Below are positions 5,319-8,974 of a DNA stretch of 8,974 nt, piece after piece. The stretch spans positions 782 through 9,755 of the forward strand of contig DCIF01000003.1 of NCBI GenBank assembly GCA_002315795.1, in the 5' to 3' direction. Both the position numbers and the translations under genes were made by a program. Source of the DNA: Bacteroidales bacterium UBA1733 (GTDB lineage: Bacteria > Bacteroidota > Bacteroidia > Bacteroidales > UBA3663). The notes below the pieces were generated by a model that saw only the letters and a list, made by a program, of their open reading frames with translations, did not search any database and had not been told where the DNA came from. Position 1 is the first letter of the stretch; each line of letters begins with the position of its first letter.

Positions 5319-6911
5319 ATGAAGAAACTGTTTATTCTTGTTGCAGCAGCGTTCCTTAGCGTAACCGCTGCAGTAGCACAGCAGTCGGTCATCGACAAGA
5401 TGATCGAAGAAAGCAATAACAACCCTAAGGCCGGCTATTATCTGGACATCCTCACCGGTCGTTTTGGCGGTCGTATCTTGGGCTCTGATGCCTTTGAGAA
5501 TGCTGAGGCCTGGATGGTTCGCGAGTTCCAGAAGTGGGGCGTAGATGTGCGTCTTGAGGAAGTCGGTGAACTGCCATTCGGTTTCAATCGTGATCACTGG
5601 ACAGGTCGCGCCATCGGTGCTGAGGAGTTCGGTTTGCGTGACCTTCACTTCGTTACTCCTTCATATACCAGTGGTACTCATGGCATTCAGATGGGACCTG
5701 TGGTGCTCGAACCAAAGACTGAACAAGAGTTGCAGAAGATGAAGGGTACACTTAAGGGTGCATGGGTCCTTGTCAGTGGCACAAGCAATGGCTTTGCCAT
5801 CGGTCACTCACACAATAATGACTCTATCCGTGCTCTGGTCAAGGCAGAGAATGCAGAGATTGCCAAACGCAATGCAGAGGGCCGTATGGCAGCTCGAACG
5901 AATGGTACTGCATTCACTCCAGAACCTCTTCAGGAATATCCTGCACTCTATTTCGACGAGATGTGCGAGGCAGGCGTACTTGGTTTCATCCAGAGTGCTG
6001 AAGTGCCTCTCAAGGCACATTATGACCGTGCGATGATCGATGAGAAGATTATCTCCGATTTCGATAGCCTGCCTACTTTGCCAGACATCAAGCTCGATGC
6101 TTATCAGTTCGATATCGTCAAGAAGCTGGCTCAGGAGCGTCGTCGTTTCTGGTTGGAGTTCGACATCCGCAATCACTTCAAGATCGGTCCTGTGAAGTAC
6201 TACAACTTCGTGGCTGAGATCAAGGGTACAGAGTTCCCTGACGAGAAGGTTATTGCCTGTGGTCACCTCGACTCATACGATGCTGCTACAGGTGCTGTAG
6301 ATTGTGGTACAGGCATTTCTCCACTCATGGAGATGGCTCGTCTGCTGGCTACTGCTGGTGCAAAGCCAAAACGTACCATCGTCTTCATCGCTTCTGCAGG
6401 TGAGGAGTTCGGCATCTGGGGTGCTGACGGCTATTGCAAGACGCATGCCGATGAGCTCGATAAGATTTCGGCTGTATTCAACCGTGACTTCGGCATTGAG
6501 CCACCTGTAGGAATTGCTGTTCCTGAGTGCATGTACGACGATCTGGAGGCTGTCAACAAGCCACTTGTTGAGACCGCTACTGAGGCTTGGCCATTTACTT
6601 ACACCAAGGGCCAGCCACACAATAAGCCTACTCGTCTGGCGGGTTCTGACTATTCGGCTTTCGCTATGCGTGGTGTTCCTACTCTCGACTTCACCTGCGA
6701 GGACGTCTATGGTCTCAACTTTACCTATGGCGAGATCTGGCATACAGAGCGCGACTTGCTCAACAAACAGAATGCCGACTACATGCAGCGCGCGGCTCTC
6801 GTCACAGCTATTGAGCTCCTTGGTATTGCCAATATGGACCATCAGCTCTCACGTGACGGTTTCTTCGCTTCTCCTAAGGAGGCTCCTGCCAAGAAAGGAA
6901 AGAAGAAGTAA
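5319..6911 (+). CDS. Secreted M28 zinc peptidase, carboxypeptidase Q-like
   Basis: This is a predicted co-catalytic two-zinc exopeptidase of 530 residues. The N-terminus is a signal peptide (MKK, a hydrophobic core, then AVA) with likely cleavage after Ala20, leaving Gln21 first. A PA-like insertion probably covers about residues 95-240. The M28 ligands are all present in order: His316 in GHLDS with catalytic Asp318, bridging Asp328 in GAVDCGTG, the Glu362-Glu363 pair in SAGEEFG (general base plus ligand), Asp390 in FNRDFG, and His475 in IWHTERD. The arrangement resembles carboxypeptidase Q (plasma glutamate carboxypeptidase), which acts on dipeptides; other M28 aminopeptidases are possible, so exact specificity is uncertain. 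The C-terminus is a lysine-rich tail (AKKGKKK). It follows the DPP IV gene by 165 bp on the same strand, and a shared role in extracytoplasmic peptide breakdown is inferred. The ATG is preceded by AT-rich sequence with no Shine-Dalgarno site. Confidence 0.92.
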   Translation: MKKLFILVAAAFLSVTAAVAQQSVIDKMIEESNNNPKAGYYLDILTGRFGGRILGSDAFENAEAWMVREFQKWGVDVRLEEVGELPFGFNRDHWTGRAIGAEEFGLRDLHFVTPSYTSGTHGIQMGPVVLEPKTEQELQKMKGTLKGAWVLVSGTSNGFAIGHSHNNDSIRALVKAENAEIAKRNAEGRMAARTNGTAFTPEPLQEYPALYFDEMCEAGVLGFIQSAEVPLKAHYDRAMIDEKIISDFDSLPTLPDIKLDAYQFDIVKKLAQERRRFWLEFDIRNHFKIGPVKYYNFVAEIKGTEFPDEKVIACGHLDSYDAATGAVDCGTGISPLMEMARLLATAGAKPKRTIVFIASAGEEFGIWGADGYCKTHADELDKISAVFNRDFGIEPPVGIAVPECMYDDLEAVNKPLVETATEAWPFTYTKGQPHNKPTRLAGSDYSAFAMRGVPTLDFTCEDVYGLNFTYGEIWHTERDLLNKQNADYMQRAALVTAIELLGIANMDHQLSRDGFFASPKEAPAKKGKKK

Positions 6912-6938
6912 TATCCCGAGACCGACAGTATAGTCTGG

Positions 6939-6962
6939 ATGGCAGTAGTAGTAAGAATATGA
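6939..6962 (+). other. Possible 7-codon leader ORF overlapping ribD start (ATGA)
   Basis: An ATG at 6939 opens the short frame MAVVVRI, and its TGA stop (6960-6962) overlaps the ribD ATG (6959-6961) as ATGA. Such overlaps can couple translation of adjacent frames. It may be chance, since the peptide is tiny, has no recognisable sequence and no Shine-Dalgarno site. It lies in the 47-bp gap between the M28 gene and ribD, which otherwise holds no clear promoter or terminator. Confidence 0.2.
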
Positions 6963-8080
6963 TCGAGGAAAAGGACTTGGTATTCATGCATCAGGCAATG
7001 ATGCTGGCCCAAAAAGGCGAGGGAGCAACGAACCCGAACCCGATGGTCGGCGCTCTTGTGGTTCGCGATGATGAGGTCATTGCACAAGGTTATCATGCTC
7101 GTTATGGCGACCTGCATGCTGAGCGGAATGCATTCAAAGATGCAGAAGCAAGAGGCGTGAACTGCGCTGGCGCTACGATGTATGTCACCCTGGAGCCTTG
7201 CTGTCACCATGGTAAGCAGCCTCCCTGCACAGAGGCTGTGATTGCGCACCAGATCAAGCGAATTGTGGTAGGATTGTTAGATCCTAATCCGCTGGTGGCT
7301 GGCAAAGGACTCAAGTTGCTCGAAGAAGCTGGAATAGAAGTAGAAGTCCTTGATCCAACGTCTGAGATGGCTGAAGAAATGCGCTATCAGAATCGCGTCT
7401 TTCTGCACTACATCACCGAGAAACGTCCTTGGGTGGTGGCAAAATTTGCTATGACACTCGATGGTAAGATCTGTACCAGAACGGGCAACAGTCAGTGGAT
7501 CTCTGGTGTTGAATCTCGCGCTATGGTACATCGTCTGCGCAAGAAATTTACTGCTATCCTCTGTGGTATTGGTACCGTGCTGGCCGATGATCCGATGCTG
7601 AACACACGCATTGCTGAGGAACCTGATGCACGCAATCCCATCCGCATTGTTCTGGACCGAAAGTTGCGTATCCCGTTAGAGAGCCAGCTGGTGAAGACGG
7701 CAGGACAGATCCGAACGATTGTGGTCTGTGCGACACCTGCATTGGCTGAGACAGAAAAGATTATTCGACTGCAGCAGCAAAGTGTGCAAATCTGGTGCTG
7801 TGACGATCTGGAAACCTTGATGCATAAGTGCGGAGCCGAGAAGATCGACAGCATTCTGGTTGAAGGTGGCGGAACTATCAATGAAGCCTTCCTGCAAGCC
7901 AGACTGATTGACGAGGTTTATGCTTTCGTCGCTCCAAAGATTATTGGTGGTACAGAAGCTAAAACCCCCGTCGAAGGCCAGGGCTTTGCAAAGCTCTCAG
8001 AAGCTTTACTCCTTAATAATATTAAGGTGGAACAATGCGGAAATGACGTACTCATTCACGGCCAGAGCATTCAACATTAA
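6959..8080 (+). CDS. ribD: Bifunctional pyrimidine deaminase/reductase of riboflavin synthesis
   Basis: RibD deaminates 2,5-diamino-6-ribosylamino-pyrimidinone 5'-phosphate and then reduces the ribosyl chain with NADPH, giving 5-amino-6-ribitylamino-uracil phosphate. The 373-residue protein is of normal length for the two-domain form. The N-terminal deaminase domain (about 1-145) carries the zinc site HAE (His53, Glu55) and PCCHHGKQPPC (Cys81 and Cys90 as ligands), preceded by NPNPMVGALVV (25-35). The reductase domain (about 155-373) shows AKFAMTLDGKI (161-171), GIGTVLADDPMLNTR (203-217) and the nucleotide-binding VEGGGTINEAF (301-311). It starts 47 bp after the M28 gene and is followed 24 bp later by ribE in the same frame, suggesting co-transcription. 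Its last codons and stop lie inside a repeated 13-mer. No FMN riboswitch fits in the upstream gap. Confidence 0.96.
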   Translation: MIEEKDLVFMHQAMMLAQKGEGATNPNPMVGALVVRDDEVIAQGYHARYGDLHAERNAFKDAEARGVNCAGATMYVTLEPCCHHGKQPPCTEAVIAHQIKRIVVGLLDPNPLVAGKGLKLLEEAGIEVEVLDPTSEMAEEMRYQNRVFLHYITEKRPWVVAKFAMTLDGKICTRTGNSQWISGVESRAMVHRLRKKFTAILCGIGTVLADDPMLNTRIAEEPDARNPIRIVLDRKLRIPLESQLVKTAGQIRTIVVCATPALAETEKIIRLQQQSVQIWCCDDLETLMHKCGAEKIDSILVEGGGTINEAFLQARLIDEVYAFVAPKIIGGTEAKTPVEGQGFAKLSEALLLNNIKVEQCGNDVLIHGQSIQH

Positions 8081-8094
8081 ACATTCAACATTAA
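8068..8094 (+). repeat. 13-bp direct repeat spanning the ribD stop codon
   Basis: CATTCAACATTAA occurs at 8068-8080 and again at 8082-8094 (period 14), followed by a partial CATTCC. The first copy encodes the last residues of RibD and its TAA stop; the second fills most of the 24-bp gap to ribE. Two copies cannot be dated, but the arrangement looks like a local tandem duplication of the gene end. The word resembles the AAC/ATT-rich repeats in the speA leader. Confidence 0.8.
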
Positions 8095-8104
8095 CATTCC
8101 CCAA

Positions 8105-8746
8105 GTGTTTACCGGAATCATAGAAGAAGTCGGACATGTAAAGTCTTTACACCGAGGCGCAAAGAGCTTCACCTTAGAGGTCGAGGCCTGTCTGGTGATG
8201 GAAGATACAAAGGTAGGTGACAGCATTGCCACCAATGGCGTGTGTCTGACGGTGACCAGTCTGACAGGTCATGGATTTACTGCCGATGTGATGCCAGAGA
8301 CAGTGCAGCGCACCGCCTTAGGAGAACTGAAGGCTGGCAGTGCCGTCAATCTGGAGCGTGCACTTTCGCTGCAGACCCGTTTGGGAGGTCACATCGTGTC
8401 AGGACACATTGACGGCACGGGTCGGATCTCTGATCGTCGGCAGGATGACACAGCGCTGTGGCTTACCGTAGAGTGCGACTCGAAGCTATTGCGTTACATC
8501 ATCGAGAAAGGAAGCATTACGATTCAGGGTGTTTCGCTCACCGTGGCTCGTGTCGATGAGCGCTCTTTTGCCGTGTCGCTCATCCCTCACACACAAGCAG
8601 CCACCACCCTGCATCAGGCCCGTGTAGGCGATCGTGTGAACCTTGAGAATGATATCATTGCCAAATATGTAGAGAAGTTGCTTGGCAAGCAGCATGATGC
8701 AGACAACAGCATCATGTCAAAGCTGGCTCAGAACGGATTTCTTTGA
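8105..8746 (+). CDS. ribE: Riboflavin synthase, alpha-type, GTG start
   Basis: This enzyme dismutates two molecules of 6,7-dimethyl-8-ribityllumazine to riboflavin plus the ribitylamino-uracil precursor. The 213-residue protein contains two homologous lumazine-binding barrels: about 1-94 with GDSIATNGVCLTV (38-50), and about 95-193 with the matching GSITIQGVSLTV (136-147). The second barrel opens with GGHIVSGHIDGTG (94-106), a family hallmark. The start is GTG at 8105: MFTGIIEEVG is the near-invariant N-terminus of riboflavin synthases and no in-frame ATG lies nearby. There is no Shine-Dalgarno site; the sequence just before the start is the ribD-end repeat followed by a short C/A run. The C-terminal helix (NDIIAKYVEKLL, 182-193) for trimer contacts is present, followed by a 20-residue tail. 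The gene lies 24 bp after ribD and 79 bp before ribB, consistent with one operon. The symbol ribC is used for it in some species. Confidence 0.96.
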   Translation: MFTGIIEEVGHVKSLHRGAKSFTLEVEACLVMEDTKVGDSIATNGVCLTVTSLTGHGFTADVMPETVQRTALGELKAGSAVNLERALSLQTRLGGHIVSGHIDGTGRISDRRQDDTALWLTVECDSKLLRYIIEKGSITIQGVSLTVARVDERSFAVSLIPHTQAATTLHQARVGDRVNLENDIIAKYVEKLLGKQHDADNSIMSKLAQNGFL

Positions 8747-8753
8747 TTTTCTG

Positions 8754-8810
8754 ACAAAAGAACATAAGAACTGGTTTCGCAAATTACTTATGTTTCTTTT
8801 GTTCTTATGT
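8754..8810 (+). repeat. Inverted/direct repeat with two alternative hairpins in the ribE-ribB gap
   Basis: ACAAAAGAACATAAG (8754-8768) can pair with CTTATGTTTCTTTTGT (8787-8802), leaving one bulged T. Alternatively ACATAAGAAC (8762-8771) pairs perfectly with GTTCTTATGT (8801-8810). The two stems share bases and exclude each other. CTTATGT occurs directly at 8787-8793 and 8804-8810. The structure lies between the ribE stop and the ribB start codon at 8826. It shows none of the conserved features of an FMN riboswitch. A TATGTTTC (8789-8796) resembles a -7 element with one mismatch but has no convincing -33 partner. Confidence 0.7.
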
Positions 8811-8825
8811 CTAAAACTATAAAAT

Positions 8826-8974
8826 ATGAATACAATAGATGAGGCCATTGAGGCCATTCGTAAAGGCCAGTGTGTACTGGTGACCGATGATGCTGATCGT
8901 GAGAATGAAGGTGATCTGATCTGTGCGGCCGAATTTGCTACCACAGAAAACGTCAACCTCATGGCTTCAGAGGC
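8826..8974 (+). CDS. ribB: 3,4-dihydroxy-2-butanone 4-phosphate synthase, N-terminal fragment (RibB or RibBA)
   Basis: RibB converts ribulose 5-phosphate to 3,4-dihydroxy-2-butanone 4-phosphate and formate, supplying the four-carbon unit of riboflavin. Only the first 49 codons plus two bases fall inside the window. They begin [20 protein letters not shown] and contain [12 protein letters not shown] (21-32), the diagnostic acidic loop with the magnesium- and substrate-binding Arg, Glu, Glu and Asp of DRENEGD intact. The third position of DDEDREN is Ala here; it is not one of the metal ligands. In many Bacteroidota this domain is fused to GTP cyclohydrolase II (RibBA); the right edge cuts off before that can be decided. 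The ATG at 8826 has the AT-rich ctataaaat context typical here. It follows ribE by 79 bp on the same strand. Confidence 0.92.
   Translation, partial: MNTIDEAIEAIRKGQCVLVTDDADRENEGDLICAAEFATTENVNLMASE

Noticed and set aside
6273..6842. 189-codon minus-strand frame opposite the M28 gene, and a 210-codon one at 4512-5144
   Set aside because: Both are in register with the sense codons and arise from avoidance of TTA/CTA/TCA. No start context or motif supports them.
8789..8796. Possible separate promoter for ribB (TATGTTTC)
   Set aside because: One mismatch to the -7 consensus and no -33 element at the right spacing; it is also part of the repeat.
1..8974. Signs of horizontal transfer, phage or insertion elements
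   Set aside because: All genes are core metabolic or peptidase genes with similar base and codon use; no integrase, transposase, tRNA-flanking site or terminal repeats were seen.

Overview
The window looks like an ordinary chromosomal stretch from a member of the Bacteroidota, most likely the Prevotella/Segatella/Bacteroides group. Signs of this are Bacteroidales-type -7 elements of the form TAnnTTTG, start codons set in AT-rich context (for example aaaatATG) without Shine-Dalgarno sequences, and the gene content itself: the carboxyspermidine route to polyamines, secreted DPP IV and an M28 peptidase. The genus is inference. No rRNA, tRNA, transposase, phage gene or CRISPR array was seen.

Layout: (1) On the minus strand, positions 1-1463 hold the N-terminal 487 codons of biosynthetic arginine decarboxylase (speA); its C-terminus lies beyond the left edge. 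(2) Positions 1464-1652 form a divergent promoter region with a TAnnTTTG element facing each way, a palindrome over the speA -7 element and a hairpin in the speA leader. (3) On the plus strand, nspC (1653-2816) encodes carboxynorspermidine/carboxyspermidine decarboxylase. (4) Two exported peptidases follow: a DPP IV-type serine peptidase (2892-5153) and an M28 zinc peptidase resembling carboxypeptidase Q (5319-6911). (5) Riboflavin genes close the window: ribD (6959-8080), ribE starting at GTG (8105-8746), and the first 49 codons of ribB or ribBA (8826 to the edge).

How they work together: SpeA and NspC are an early and a final step of arginine-to-spermidine synthesis (arginine to agmatine to putrescine to carboxyspermidine to spermidine). 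The intermediate enzymes are not in the window. DPP IV would release Xaa-Pro/Ala dipeptides outside the cytoplasm, and a carboxypeptidase Q-like M28 enzyme could split such dipeptides. RibD, RibE and RibB supply pyrimidine processing, riboflavin synthase and the four-carbon precursor. No FMN riboswitch is visible ahead of the riboflavin genes.

The proteins are well-known families and I do not see a new enzyme system. What the genes do not explain is in the gaps. Every gap above about 20 bp except 6912-6958 contains short words of roughly 7-14 bp repeated in tandem and sometimes inverted. The words differ from gap to gap but the style is the same. The strongest cases are a 27-nt-arm inverted repeat between the two peptidase genes, a 9-bp stepped array ending just before the DPP IV start codon, and two mutually exclusive stems in the ribE-ribB gap.
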